Shown here piece by piece: positions 35,060 through 45,145 of a stretch of DNA of 64,000 bases. Numbering within the stretch: the first letter of the stretch is position 1; the number at the start of each line of letters is the position of its first letter. Origin of the DNA: UMGS1649 sp045652705. Lineage in GTDB: Bacteria > Bacillota > Clostridia > TANB77 > CAG-465. A program made the position numbers and the translations under genes. The notes beneath the pieces were generated by a model. The model did not search any database, was not told where the DNA came from, and was given only the letters and a program-made list of their open reading frames with translations. The DNA is taken from assembly GCA_045652705.1 (NCBI GenBank), contig JAZRUV010000001.1, forward strand, positions 1 through 64,000. The letters are read 5' to 3'.

Positions 35060-35093
35060 GAGGAACATACCAGTCTTTGCAGATACGTTCCTC
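35060..35093. terminator. Bidirectional terminator after toxN
   Basis: GAGGAAC (35060-35066) pairs with GTTCCTC (35087-35093), shared with the convergent gene at 35099. Confidence 0.7.
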
Positions 35094-35098
35094 ATTTA

Positions 35099-35434
35099 TT
35101 ATAATTCTTCCAGATAATTTACTGTCTTACCTGTATTTTTAGCATATTCAATTTCAGATTTTGTACTTTCACCTATATAACCGCCTACATTTATTACAAA
35201 TATCTCATCTGCCATATCTATCTTTCTTTTATGCATATCGTCTAGCATTATTTTAGTTTTAGTAAGTGTTCCATCATCCATATTCTCCCATACTTCATTA
35301 TCTCCAGAATGACCAAATAGTCCTACTGAAATTACAATATTTCCTTGCAGTGTTAAATCTTTTTGAGCCTTCATAAATTCGTCTTTAAATTTAGTAGAAC
35401 CACATAATGTTATTATCTTATAATCCTTTATCAT
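35099..35434 (-). CDS. Nucleoside 2-deoxyribosyltransferase-like protein
   Basis: These 111 residues begin with IITLCGSTKFKDEF and have MADEIFVINVGGYIGESTKSEIEYA, the core of the deoxyribosyltransferase/DUF4406 fold. Such proteins bind nucleotides or nucleosides; catalytic ones move deoxyribose between bases. It precedes a Nudix gene (14-nt gap), so the pair may act on modified nucleotides. RBS AGAGG. Confidence 0.72.
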   Translation of the reverse strand: MIKDYKIITLCGSTKFKDEFMKAQKDLTLQGNIVISVGLFGHSGDNEVWENMDDGTLTKTKIMLDDMHKRKIDMADEIFVINVGGYIGESTKSEIEYAKNTGKTVNYLEEL

Positions 35435-35449
35435 ATATAACCTCTTCTA

Positions 35450-36007
35450 TTATTTTAATCCTTGAATTTTTTCTATTATCTTTTTGTTAACTGGTCTTAC
35501 CCAATCTACAATTTCGCTGTTTGTGGCATCTTGTAAGTCTATCCATTTAACACCCTTACTCTCATCTTCTCTAAAAGATAGCTCTTGTGTGTCGTCTGCT
35601 TCTACGAGATATATAACATCATAATGTATGTGGGCTGGTACATATTTGCCGCGTTTAACATGTCCTTTTACTGGAGCTGCTTGTATAGCAAAAATGGTTT
35701 CATCCAACACTTTTGCTTTTAAACCGGTTTCTTCCTCTACTTCTCTCAATGCTACAGATAGAAAATCTGCTTCACCATCAGCATGTCCACCAGGAAAAAT
35801 CCATCCATCATTAATTATGTGATAAACAACTAGTGTTTTTGTTCTATCTTTATTTACAACAAATGCCGAAGCTGAAAAGTGACCAAACAAATTATCTCTT
35901 GTAAGTATATCATCAAAATTATCTATAAACTTTAAAAAATATTCCTTGTCTTTTTCTTCTTGTTCATTAAAAGGAACAAAATCTTGTATTTGTTTTCTAA
36001 TATCCAT
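35450..36007 (-). CDS. Nudix hydrolase
   Basis: These 185 residues contain a Nudix box (about 73-96) with REVEEETGL. The first acidic residue of the box is one place early (GGHADGEA), which is seen in some subfamilies but could alter metal binding. The enzyme would split a nucleoside-diphosphate-linked substrate. RBS GGGGGA. Confidence 0.85.
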   Translation of the reverse strand: MDIRKQIQDFVPFNEQEEKDKEYFLKFIDNFDDILTRDNLFGHFSASAFVVNKDRTKTLVVYHIINDGWIFPGGHADGEADFLSVALREVEEETGLKAKVLDETIFAIQAAPVKGHVKRGKYVPAHIHYDVIYLVEADDTQELSFREDESKGVKWIDLQDATNSEIVDWVRPVNKKIIEKIQGLK

Positions 36008-36033
36008 AAAAATCCCCCTTATATATTTACATA

Positions 36034-36786
36034 TTATATATCTAAACTAGCAATTACCATATAATGGTCTGAAACCGATTTAATCATTTTAGTGCTATAA
36101 TTTGCATCTTTTTTAACAAGAATATCATCAAACATTTTACCATCTACTGTTGTAATAGTATTAAACGTTCTTATATATTCCACATTTGTTTTATCCATCA
36201 TTGTCATAAAATTATCTGCGTTAAAATCACCTGTTATAACATCTGGATTTAAATCACATATTGCTTTATCAAATTCTTCAAATATATATTTATTATCTTC
36301 AGGAGTTGAATTAAATCTACGATACGGGAAACCGTGATGTGTAAGTACTTTTATACTTTTATCATTTACATTTATATTTGCCATTAAATATCCTTTATCG
36401 TAAGTATAATAAGTGTTTCCACTAGAAGTTGTTTTAGATAATCTAGGATTAGTAAATTTTACTTTTATACTTTCTGTAATTGGATATTTAGAAAGTATGG
36501 CTAAGCCACAGTTAGTATCTTTTACTATATTGCAAGGACTAAGTTCAAATTCCTCGTTATATTTAAGTTCCGTATTATCCATGATTGTTTGGATATATTG
36601 TATTTTTTTAGTAGTAATTATTTCTTGGAAACAAATAACATCAATATTTTCTTCGTTTATATAATTTATAATATTTTCTAGAAGCTTATTGTCTACTGAA
36701 GAAACTGCTTCCCTATCTAGATATTCCGTTGACTCATCTCCAATATAAAAACCCCCACTTATATTAAAACTTGCTATTTTTAACAT
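36034..36786 (-). CDS. Endonuclease/exonuclease/phosphatase-family protein
   Basis: This 250-residue protein has the EEP layout: ASFNISGG at the start, VICFQEI with the metal-binding Glu, TGDFNADNF with the catalytic Asp-x-Asn, and a closing VSDHYMVIASL with the Asp-His pair. It could be a DNA repair nuclease, a phosphatase or a sphingomyelinase-type enzyme. No signal peptide. RBS AGGAGG. Confidence 0.8.
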   Translation of the reverse strand: MLKIASFNISGGFYIGDESTEYLDREAVSSVDNKLLENIINYINEENIDVICFQEIITTKKIQYIQTIMDNTELKYNEEFELSPCNIVKDTNCGLAILSKYPITESIKVKFTNPRLSKTTSSGNTYYTYDKGYLMANINVNDKSIKVLTHHGFPYRRFNSTPEDNKYIFEEFDKAICDLNPDVITGDFNADNFMTMMDKTNVEYIRTFNTITTVDGKMFDDILVKKDANYSTKMIKSVSDHYMVIASLDI

Positions 36787-36813
36787 AATGTTCCTCCTTT
36801 ATTATCTTATTCC

Positions 36814-37500
36814 TTAATTAAGTTTAACTAGTTCAAACTTCGTGTAATCTCCACTAACCATTTTGTATTCCACACCGTCTATTTCGCCTTCACGCACCAT
36901 ATAATGACCTTCACCGTGAAGATGTCCATAAATACACTTTTTCACGTTATACTTCTTAAAAATCTCTTGTATCTCGTGCCTACAAGGTGGAAAATGTGTC
37001 ATTACCAATATGTCTTTATCTTTATTATCCTCCTCAATGCTATTTAAAGAAAGTTCCAAACGTACTAGTTCTCTTAGATACACTTTGTAATTGTTCGTTT
37101 TATCATCCTCGGTATTGCCCCAACCTCTAAAACCACATATATTTATATTTTCTACTAAAAAGCTATTGTTGTTTAATATTTTTATGGTATTGAAGTTATT
37201 CTCTTCTAAAAATTTATTTACTTTTGTTAGAGTTGAAAAGTAATAATCGTGGTTTCCTTTTAGTATTATTTTATTTCCTGGAAGACTGTCTATATATGCA
37301 AAGTCTTCATATGCTTCGTTTAAGTCTATTGCCCAAGAAATATCTCCCGGAATAAGTACTGTATCTGTATCTTTTACAGTTTTTCTCCAATTTTCATCTA
37401 ATCTTTGTTCGTAATTTTCCCAATCTTTTCCAAATAGTTCCATTGATTTGTTTGGAACCGCTTTTGAAAGATGCAAATCTGAAATTGCATATATAGCCAT
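36814..37500 (-). CDS. Metallophosphoesterase
   Basis: The 228 residues have all five metal motifs: AISDLHLS, PGDISWA, KGNHDYYF, MTHFPP and YGHLHGEGH. This is the calcineurin-like fold; substrate unknown. It follows tsaD by 10 nt and is probably co-transcribed. RBS GAGGTGAG. Confidence 0.9.
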   Translation of the reverse strand: MAIYAISDLHLSKAVPNKSMELFGKDWENYEQRLDENWRKTVKDTDTVLIPGDISWAIDLNEAYEDFAYIDSLPGNKIILKGNHDYYFSTLTKVNKFLEENNFNTIKILNNNSFLVENINICGFRGWGNTEDDKTNNYKVYLRELVRLELSLNSIEEDNKDKDILVMTHFPPCRHEIQEIFKKYNVKKCIYGHLHGEGHYMVREGEIDGVEYKMVSGDYTKFELVKLN

Positions 37501-37510
37501 AATCTCACCT

Positions 37511-38533
37511 CTATTCCTCTTCTATATTCATGCTAGCTTTTGCATTTAAGCTTAAATCTTTTGTATATTTACCTTCTCTATACTTAAATATTCCTGCCGC
37601 CGTAATCATAGCAGCATTATCTGTGCAATATTTAAGTTCTGGTAAATATACCTCTATATTTTCTTTATTTCCTTGTTCTGACAACAACTCACGTATCTTT
37701 CTATTTGCAGATACCCCTCCAGCTAAAGCAACTTTGTTTATACCAGTTTGTTTTGCCAAAGCAAGTGTATGGTCTACCAAAACTTCAGCTACATTATTTT
37801 CAAAGCTTGTACACATATCTGCTACTCTTAAATTTTCTTTTTCTTTATTTGCTATATTTAATACAGCTGTTTTTACACCACTAAAGCTAAAGTCAAAATT
37901 ATCTTCAAATTTAGTCTTAGGTAGTTTGTAAGTAGCTTGTCCTCTTTCTGCCATTTTGCTTACTTCAGGGCCACCTGGATATCCTAATCCAAGTACACGA
38001 GCCACTTTATCGAAAGCTTCTCCTACAGCGTCATCACGTGTTTTAGCTAAAATCTTAAAGCTTGTATAATTTTTTACCTCTATAACATGAGAATGTCCAC
38101 CAGATACTACTAATGATAAAAATGGTGGTTTTAGATTAGGGTGTGTTAAAAAGTTTGCTGCTATGTGACCTGCTATATGGTGCACTGGTACAAGTGGTAT
38201 GTTTAATGTATATGCTAAAGCTTTAGCAAAAGATATACCCACTAAAAGAGCGCCAACAAGACCTGGCCCTATAGTCACAGCTATAGAGCACAAGTCTTCA
38301 AGTTTTATCCCTGCAGCGTCTAACGCTTCATCTAACACAAGTCCAATGTTTTTAGTATGGTGTCTTGATGCTATTTCAGGCACTACTCCACCATATTTTT
38401 TATGTACATCTATTTGCGAAGACACTACATTTGCAAGCACTTTAAAATTGTTATCATTATTATCTTTTTCATTAAATTCAAGTATTGCTATAGACGTTTC
38501 GTCACAGCTACTCTCTATTCCTAATATATACAT
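37511..38533 (-). CDS. tsaD: TsaD, tRNA N6-threonylcarbamoyladenosine synthase subunit
   Basis: These 340 residues show IGPGLVGALLVGISFAKALA and the metal-binding H119-x3-H123 of HHIAGH, plus SGGHSHV and AGGVSANRKIRE. With TsaB/TsaC/TsaE it makes t6A37 in tRNAs that read ANN codons. The partner genes are not in the window. RBS AGGGG. Confidence 0.97.
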   Translation of the reverse strand: MYILGIESSCDETSIAILEFNEKDNNDNNFKVLANVVSSQIDVHKKYGGVVPEIASRHHTKNIGLVLDEALDAAGIKLEDLCSIAVTIGPGLVGALLVGISFAKALAYTLNIPLVPVHHIAGHIAANFLTHPNLKPPFLSLVVSGGHSHVIEVKNYTSFKILAKTRDDAVGEAFDKVARVLGLGYPGGPEVSKMAERGQATYKLPKTKFEDNFDFSFSGVKTAVLNIANKEKENLRVADMCTSFENNVAEVLVDHTLALAKQTGINKVALAGGVSANRKIRELLSEQGNKENIEVYLPELKYCTDNAAMITAAGIFKYREGKYTKDLSLNAKASMNIEEE

Positions 38534-38545
38534 TTATTTTCCCCT

Positions 38546-39199
38546 TTACAGCATAAGTATTAGTCCTAACAACCATCCTATTAGTGCATATGCAGGTTCA
38601 ATTATATATACATATGCATCTGTTATAAATAATACAAGTAATATCCAAAATGAATATTGCTCTAATTTATCAAACCACTGTTTTGCTTTGTATGGTAAAA
38701 AGTAATATAGTACTTTTGAACCATCAAATGGTGGTAATGGTATTAAGTTAAATACAGCAAATATTATATTAAACTGTATCATAAGTAGTAGTATATTAAA
38801 TATTATAGCAAGTACACTACTTGTAGTTACAGCATCAAACACTCCTACCACTAAAAGTATTTTAAAAAGTACAGTTACAACTAATGCTAGTCCTAAATTA
38901 AACATTGGACCTGCTAGTGCAACTAACATATTTCCTTTACCTCGTTTTTCAAAATTTCTATCATCTACCATAACAGGTTTACCCCAACCTATTCCAATTA
39001 AAGCAATAGATAAAAATCCAAACCAATCTATGTGTGCAAATGGTGAAAGAGTTAATCTCCCTTGCGCCTTTTGACTTCTATCCCCTAGCTTATACGCAAC
39101 AATTGCGTGGCCAAACTCATGTATTGCTAGAGATAACAATAACGCTGGCAAGAAATATAAAAATTCTATTAATCCTTCTCTTGTAAATATATCAAACAT
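38546..39199 (-). CDS. Site-2-protease-like membrane zinc peptidase (M50)
   Basis: These 217 residues contain H27-EFG-H31 in a membrane helix and NLIPLPPFDGSKVL as the third metal ligand region, with four to six hydrophobic segments. It has no PDZ domain, so it is the minimal rhomboid-independent branch of M50 found in Firmicutes. Target unknown. The gene ends 12 nt before tsaD. Confidence 0.87.
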   Translation of the reverse strand: MFDIFTREGLIEFLYFLPALLLSLAIHEFGHAIVAYKLGDRSQKAQGRLTLSPFAHIDWFGFLSIALIGIGWGKPVMVDDRNFEKRGKGNMLVALAGPMFNLGLALVVTVLFKILLVVGVFDAVTTSSVLAIIFNILLLMIQFNIIFAVFNLIPLPPFDGSKVLYYFLPYKAKQWFDKLEQYSFWILLVLFITDAYVYIIEPAYALIGWLLGLILML

Positions 39200-39245
39200 A
39201 ACATCCCTCTTTATTAATTTTTAATTTATGGTTGTTTATTATTTC

Positions 39246-39734
39246 TTAATCTTCTAAAACACTATCTAATACTTGTTTAAAACTTTGTATAAAGTTTTTA
39301 GTATTGCTAGTGTATTCTTTGACTTCAAAGCTTTCTGCCTCTTTTATTTTTTCAGCAATTTTATTTTCGTCCTCAGTACTTAAGATATAACCTTGTTCTG
39401 TCATCTTCTTAATTACTTGAAGCTGATGGTCGTTAATGTGTTCACCATACTTTTCAAGTCTTGGTACAGCTATAACTTTCTTTTTTAGTTTTAATGCATT
39501 AAGTATAGAGCCTACTCCTCCGTGTGTTATTATTATATCAGCTTTTAAAAGATAATTGTTAAATTCATCAAAAGGAACATAATTTAACACATTTAAAACC
39601 TTAGATTCATACTTAGTATTTCCTGCTTGTACTATAACTTCATCTTTTATTTTACCATCTATTACAGCTTGTTCCACTGCCTGTATAATCCTTGTAAAAG
39701 GTTTGTCTTGTGTTCCAACTGTCAAAAATATCAT
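39246..39734 (-). CDS. Glycosyltransferase subunit, Alg13/PssE type
   Basis: 162 residues, MIFLTVGTQDKPFTRI at the start and THGGVGSILNALKLKKKVIAV in the middle, typical of the Alg13/EpsF/PssE catalytic half. It works with the Alg14/PssD half made by the next gene upstream, whose stop it touches. Last gene of the exopolysaccharide operon. Confidence 0.87.
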   Translation of the reverse strand: MIFLTVGTQDKPFTRIIQAVEQAVIDGKIKDEVIVQAGNTKYESKVLNVLNYVPFDEFNNYLLKADIIITHGGVGSILNALKLKKKVIAVPRLEKYGEHINDHQLQVIKKMTEQGYILSTEDENKIAEKIKEAESFEVKEYTSNTKNFIQSFKQVLDSVLED

Positions 39735-40207
39735 TAAAATATTCCCCCTAGATATGTAGCTTTAGGATATACTTTTAACATATCCTCCCACTGCACAATA
39801 AACTTATCTGCAAATTTATATATAAACTTACCTGAGCCGGTAGGTGTAAATACATTTGCGTATGTTTCTATAAATATTATCTTTGCTCCTAAAAGCTTAC
39901 CAATAATACACATAGGCATTGCTGTATGTGTACCAGTTGTAACCACTGCTTTTGGTCTTATTTTTATAAACAAACCTAATGATTTTATAGTATTGAACGT
40001 TGTTTTAAAAAAGTATGTAATCTTTTTTACTCTAGTACCATATACCAAATAATGCATTCTCTCTTTATATTCCTCCTTAAGCGAAACCGTAGATGCTGTT
40101 TTTTCAGTAATTAAGTGAAAATCATAATTCTCAAAAATCGGTTTTAATATCATAAGTTCTGAAAAATGACCACCGGTACTAGAAATAAATATAACCTTGT
40201 TTTTCAT
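39734..40207 (-). CDS. Glycosyltransferase subunit, Alg14/PssD type
   Basis: 157 residues; ISSTGGHFSELMIL and VVTTGTHTAMPM mark the Alg14/PssD membrane-anchoring half. With the PssE-like protein it would form one enzyme that adds the second sugar to a lipid-linked unit. The two reading frames overlap by one base. Confidence 0.87.
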   Translation of the reverse strand: MKNKVIFISSTGGHFSELMILKPIFENYDFHLITEKTASTVSLKEEYKERMHYLVYGTRVKKITYFFKTTFNTIKSLGLFIKIRPKAVVTTGTHTAMPMCIIGKLLGAKIIFIETYANVFTPTGSGKFIYKFADKFIVQWEDMLKVYPKATYLGGIF

Positions 40208-40227
40208 AAAGAAAACTCCTTTATTTA

Positions 40228-41214
40228 TTAATTATATTTTTTACCATTTTGTACAATATAGTTTATATGAGATAAAAATCTGTTAAAGTGTTTTATGTAT
40301 CTACCTTTTATCCCCATTAATTTTAAATATCTATTTCTCTTGTAATTTGGAAAATATTCATTTACTTTACTAAATGCAAATTCTATTCCCTTGTTATATT
40401 TTGTTTTATCTTTGCATTTAGCAAGTCTTTTTGGAAATGTTGTAAATGCATATCTTGCATATAAATATTCAAGCTCATCTTTATATTCGTCATATACGCC
40501 CTCAGCTTTATAATATTTAAAAACACGCTCCATATTATTTATTATATCATAAAGTTTATCATTGTAAGTATATGTAATTGAATTTTTTCTTTGTAAGTAA
40601 TTATATAATGGAACTTTTACTACCCCAACGCTATTTATATGAGGGTAAAGTTTAAGTAGATATTCCATATCTTCATACCATACTCCACTTGTAAATTTAA
40701 CTTTTTTAACAAGTTCTGTTTTATATACTTTGTTCCACACAACAGGATAAAATATTGGCATAGTCTCTCTTATTTTGTTTTTGTGATATAAATCCCTCAT
40801 ATAACCTGACGCAACAACTTTTGTATCGGAACACGTCTCATACACAAGTCTTGCATCACAAGCTACGATATCAAAATCATCTGATTCGATTTTACTTATC
40901 ATAGTTTCGAAAGCAGTAGGTTCTATGTAATCATCGCTATCTATAAAAGTAATGTATTTACCTGTAGCCTTGTCTATACCGTCGTTTCTAGCTTCGCTTA
41001 TGTCATTACGATCCCTTTTTATATATATAACTTGTTCTGAATATTTTTCTTTACACTCTAACATTATCTTTTCAGAGCTATCCTCAGATGAGTTATTTAT
41101 TATTATTAATTCAAAATCTTTAAAACTATTATTAAAAATACTTTGTAAACATTTTTCTAAATACTTTTCAGTATTCCATACTGGAAGTACTATACTAAGT
41201 TTTGGATTTTTCAT
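40228..41214 (-). CDS. Family 2 glycosyltransferase
   Basis: 328 residues with the GT-A start KLSIVLPVWNTEKYLEKCL, a D-x-D at FIDSDDYIEP and the W-YEDMEYLLK block. It would add a sugar to the growing repeat unit. The ATG overlaps the polymerase gene by 20 bp. Confidence 0.9.
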   Translation of the reverse strand: MKNPKLSIVLPVWNTEKYLEKCLQSIFNNSFKDFELIIINNSSEDSSEKIMLECKEKYSEQVIYIKRDRNDISEARNDGIDKATGKYITFIDSDDYIEPTAFETMISKIESDDFDIVACDARLVYETCSDTKVVASGYMRDLYHKNKIRETMPIFYPVVWNKVYKTELVKKVKFTSGVWYEDMEYLLKLYPHINSVGVVKVPLYNYLQRKNSITYTYNDKLYDIINNMERVFKYYKAEGVYDEYKDELEYLYARYAFTTFPKRLAKCKDKTKYNKGIEFAFSKVNEYFPNYKRNRYLKLMGIKGRYIKHFNRFLSHINYIVQNGKKYN

Positions 41215-42796
41215 CTATCTTCTCACTCCTATAGAAATTTGTAACAATTCCCGCCACAATACCTAAATAAATTGAAATTATATACTCATCTATTACGTGT
41301 CCTGCAAAGTAACCTGTAAAGTACGTCATAACTATAGCGAGTACATAAACTGCAAACTCCATATTTATTATATCAAATAAATGCTTTCTACATCTATACA
41401 AAGAATATATAATACCTAGTAAAAATGGAGATACAAAAAGTACTATTCCTACTATACCCAAATTATAATAATGAGATATAAGGTCGTTTTCTATCATATA
41501 GCCTCTAGAATTTAATGGAGTTGCTCCCATACCAAACAATGTATCTAATAGCACATTATCATTATTTTGTTTTATACGCTTAATAATCGCAATTTGTCTT
41601 CCCCTATTATCTCCTTTTACAGATATAGGCATATCAAAAATTTCTAACCAAAAGTCTAGGTCATCTTGATATGGATAAATTTCTAAAATATATTTATTTG
41701 TTATATAATGATACTTATACATTTCAGATATATATTTACTCTTAGCAGCTATTATTAAGTCTCCCTTTAATCCCTTTGTATATCTTTTTAATTTAGCCTC
41801 GTCTGCAAGTATCTTTCTAAATTCTTCTACTGACATATATTGGGCTTGGTCTATTTCGACCATCTCTTCATTATACATTCCTTCATGTTCTGAAGCGAAT
41901 GCTCTTGTATTTGAAGGAGAATGTATATATAAAACTACTGCTACTATTAAAACTGTACTTAGGCCAATTATATTTTGTAATTTCAACTTAAATCTCTTGG
42001 TAAAATATAATATGGCATACATTACTATCATAGCTACAAATACTAGTATCCAACCGTAATTTGCAACTCTAGTACCTACTAACACCATACTTACTACTTG
42101 TAGTAGGACTACTATATATAAATACCATTTACATTCTCTTACTGTGTAATATATAGTCATAGGAAGTAAAAATACAAGTAACGCCCCAATTTGATTTGCA
42201 GAAACAAAATAGCCTTTAGAAAGCGTTTTATCATATGTTAGGTCATCTTTTATAAACCAATCTATTACATTATACTCTATTTTTCCATTTGTCTGAGAAT
42301 ACGACGCATATGACACTTCAAATATATTAGTTATTATAATTACTAAAGATATAAAAGCTACTACCGCTAGTATAACTTTAAACAAATCTTCTTTTGATGG
42401 TTTTGTTATTATTACAATATATATTAAAAATACTGGTATTATAAGCCTTAATACATACAATATTTCTGTTAAGAAACTATATATTCCCTCTGTTATAAAA
42501 TAACCATCAGAACTTATTATATTTAAATGATGTAATAAACTATAAATTATTACAACTAACAAATACCCTAAAATCGCATAAGCATATTTAATATGATATT
42601 TATATTTTATTTGGCTAATAACAACAATTGCAAATATTGTTATTACAAATATTGTTCTTAGCAACGTTGCTATAGAAATGCCAAATACATCAAACGCATC
42701 ACCTACAAGTGCCATATAAACATCTAATAGTGGTTGTAATACCAAAAATATCATAAGTAGCTTATTCAGTTTTTCGTATAGTTTACATTGTTTCAA
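41195..42796 (-). CDS. O-antigen ligase/polymerase-like membrane protein (Wzy type)
   Basis: 533 residues with about a dozen hydrophobic segments and a large outside loop (about 300-430) rich in Tyr and acidic residues, the topology of Wzy/O-antigen ligases. The start is TTG 42796 after GGAGG. It would join repeat units outside the membrane. Confidence 0.8.
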   Translation of the reverse strand: MKQCKLYEKLNKLLMIFLVLQPLLDVYMALVGDAFDVFGISIATLLRTIFVITIFAIVVISQIKYKYHIKYAYAILGYLLVVIIYSLLHHLNIISSDGYFITEGIYSFLTEILYVLRLIIPVFLIYIVIITKPSKEDLFKVILAVVAFISLVIIITNIFEVSYASYSQTNGKIEYNVIDWFIKDDLTYDKTLSKGYFVSANQIGALLVFLLPMTIYYTVRECKWYLYIVVLLQVVSMVLVGTRVANYGWILVFVAMIVMYAILYFTKRFKLKLQNIIGLSTVLIVAVVLYIHSPSNTRAFASEHEGMYNEEMVEIDQAQYMSVEEFRKILADEAKLKRYTKGLKGDLIIAAKSKYISEMYKYHYITNKYILEIYPYQDDLDFWLEIFDMPISVKGDNRGRQIAIIKRIKQNNDNVLLDTLFGMGATPLNSRGYMIENDLISHYYNLGIVGIVLFVSPFLLGIIYSLYRCRKHLFDIINMEFAVYVLAIVMTYFTGYFAGHVIDEYIISIYLGIVAGIVTNFYRSEKIDEKSKT

Positions 42797-42797
42797 T

Positions 42798-43982
42798 TTA
42801 TTCCTCCAATAATTTTGTGATTTTATCTAATATTTCTTTGTTTTTTGTTTCATAAGAATAATCCTTAACTTGTTTTCTTAAATTGTCTACAAGTTCTTTA
42901 TTCGTTATAGCCTGTTTTACTCCATTATATATTCCTTGTTCAGAGTTTTCTACCACTATTCCAAATTTATCTTGTATTAATTCTTTAGTATAGGCAACAT
43001 CTGTTGTAATTACAGGAAGTCCCAATGTTAAAGCTTCAACTCTTACCATTCCGAACGATTCAGATAAAGAGGATAATACAAACATATCGCACTCTTTCAT
43101 AAGAGCATAAGGACTATATGTTATTTTATTACTTTCTATTATATCTATATTATCTTGTAAATTTAGTCGAATTATATCGCCTAATAATTTCTCTTTATAT
43201 TCTCCATAGCCTATTATATAAGCGTGAACATTTGCAATGTCTATTTCTTGTTTTAGGGTATATAGTGCTTTAATAATTCTTTCAAATCCTTTTTCAGGGC
43301 AAAATCTGCCTAACGTTACAAGATTCCATTTTGATTTATCTATTGCTATATTGTTTGCAGTAATTTCATTATTTGCTTTTTCTAATATAGCTTTAGTGTC
43401 TATATAGTTTTCTATTACAAATGTTTTGTCTTCATTTCCATATATTTTACAAAATGATTTTTTAGCATCTTCAGATACTGTTATATGTTTATCAAATAGG
43501 TTAAAAATTTCTTTAAATGTGTTTTCATATCTTTTTGTTCTGTTATATGTTGCATAATCTTCATGTATCCAATTTGTTTTTCTTTTTGAGTTACCATAGG
43601 CTACAAAAGCAGAACAAAAGCCGGCTTTAAAAGCGATTTCTACATCATAATTTGCAAGGCCCATATTTTTTCTTTGCCTTTTAATAAGCTTTACTATTTT
43701 GCCCGTTTTAAGCCTGTATGACATACATACTTTCTTTATAGCCTGTCCCAACTTAAAGCCTTTAAGTAAGCTCTTAAAATCTCGGTCTATTACATTAAAT
43801 ACTTTAGGACCATATATAATATTTATATTTTTATCTATATTTTCTAGTCTATCTCCGCTGTTATGCAAAACTAATATGTCTATGGCATACTTTGTTATAT
43901 CTAAGTTGTTAAGTATATTTTCAAGAAGTATACTTACCCCACCTAGTTTTCTTTCATCTACGACAAACAGTACCTTTTTCAC
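42798..43982 (-). CDS. Family 4 glycosyltransferase
   Basis: 394 residues. KLGGVSILLENIL near the start and LSSLSESFGMVRVEALTLGLPVI with the E-x7-E motif place it in GT4, retaining GT-B fold. Donor and acceptor cannot be told. Its stop lies 1-2 nt from the next start. Confidence 0.9.
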   Translation of the reverse strand: MKKVLFVVDERKLGGVSILLENILNNLDITKYAIDILVLHNSGDRLENIDKNINIIYGPKVFNVIDRDFKSLLKGFKLGQAIKKVCMSYRLKTGKIVKLIKRQRKNMGLANYDVEIAFKAGFCSAFVAYGNSKRKTNWIHEDYATYNRTKRYENTFKEIFNLFDKHITVSEDAKKSFCKIYGNEDKTFVIENYIDTKAILEKANNEITANNIAIDKSKWNLVTLGRFCPEKGFERIIKALYTLKQEIDIANVHAYIIGYGEYKEKLLGDIIRLNLQDNIDIIESNKITYSPYALMKECDMFVLSSLSESFGMVRVEALTLGLPVITTDVAYTKELIQDKFGIVVENSEQGIYNGVKQAITNKELVDNLRKQVKDYSYETKNKEILDKITKLLEE

Positions 43983-44004
43983 TATATCACCTTTTATTTA
44001 TATT

Positions 44005-45144
44005 CTAACTTTTATTTTTTCTTAATTTGCTTATAATTCTTCTTGCTAAACGTTCCCTACTCATCTTGTTTATATACTCTAGTACATTTTCATCTTTTAT
44101 ATTATCTAGTCTTTTAAAGAATTTTTCTCTATTTCTGTGAGGATTGTCTGGTTTTTTATGGTTATATTTAAATACATCTAGTGTCTCATCTAATTTATAT
44201 AACGTTAACCCTTGTACATCTTTAAAAAACTCCTGTCCTTTTCCCGTATTAAGTAATATTAAAGATGTCCCATTTTGGTAATTAGATATATTTGTTAGTT
44301 TATCTACTCCCCAAAAATCCCCAAGCGTTATATCCGCAAAGTTATATGGTTTAATAAACTTACAGTCGTAACAGCAAGGCCTGTTTAGAGTAGCTCTTAA
44401 AAATGCCGTTAAGAAAGTTAATTCTTCCTCACGAGTACCATCTGCATATTCTACTATAGGTTTTAAATTATCCCAACCGTTAGATTTAGCTCTAAACGAA
44501 TAACTTTTAATCTTTGAACCTCGTTTTAATTCTAGCGCCTTAATATATCTTTTAAATACTTTAGGTGAAGGGTTCGAGTGGCAAATTATATCGCACAAAA
44601 TTAAATTTGGATAATCTTTATTTAAATATGTACTAAGTCCTGCTGTTTGACAAGGTGTCCCAGTAAACAACACTTGTTTACCAGCTTTTAAATCTTGTTT
44701 AACACTTTCATATATACCTGAAATATTACTTCGTAGATATTTAGAACCACGGAACTTAAAAGCTTGCTCTAGAGTATCTGCTCTCATATGTACCACTTCA
44801 AAGTTTTTGTTATATGCCACTCCGTAGCAGACTGCATCTTTATTTTCAAATAGTTTCTTAACAAGTGCACTAAATGCTCCACCTGATGTGCTTTCAGATA
44901 ATATCTGCGCGTCGTTATTTATTGCAGCATAAGAGATATATTTTCTATCTTCAGCTTTAGAATAGTTGCTACAAGTATTTAAGCACTTACCACATTTAAT
45001 ACATTTTTCTTCCATAATTCTTGGATATATAAAGCCTTCACTGTCCTCTACCATTTCTATTGCACCTTTAGGGCATATTAAAGCACAGGCTGTACAACCA
45101 TTACAGGTTTTCTTATCTTTGGTTTTTAAATATATGTTTTCCAA
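44005..45144 (-). CDS. Ferredoxin/F420-hydrogenase-beta-like protein
   Basis: 379 residues; an N-terminal double 4Fe-4S ferredoxin domain (CNGCTACALICPKG, then CIKCGKCLNTCS) precedes a domain like the FrhB C-terminal family (STSGGAFSALV, FTGTPCQTAG, GDFWGVD). Members are common in exopolysaccharide clusters, often beside a polysaccharide pyruvyltransferase-type gene, which is also present here. The exact reaction is unknown. Confidence 0.85.
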   Translation of the reverse strand: MENIYLKTKDKKTCNGCTACALICPKGAIEMVEDSEGFIYPRIMEEKCIKCGKCLNTCSNYSKAEDRKYISYAAINNDAQILSESTSGGAFSALVKKLFENKDAVCYGVAYNKNFEVVHMRADTLEQAFKFRGSKYLRSNISGIYESVKQDLKAGKQVLFTGTPCQTAGLSTYLNKDYPNLILCDIICHSNPSPKVFKRYIKALELKRGSKIKSYSFRAKSNGWDNLKPIVEYADGTREEELTFLTAFLRATLNRPCCYDCKFIKPYNFADITLGDFWGVDKLTNISNYQNGTSLILLNTGKGQEFFKDVQGLTLYKLDETLDVFKYNHKKPDNPHRNREKFFKRLDNIKDENVLEYINKMSRERLARRIISKLRKNKS

Positions 45145-45145
45145 A

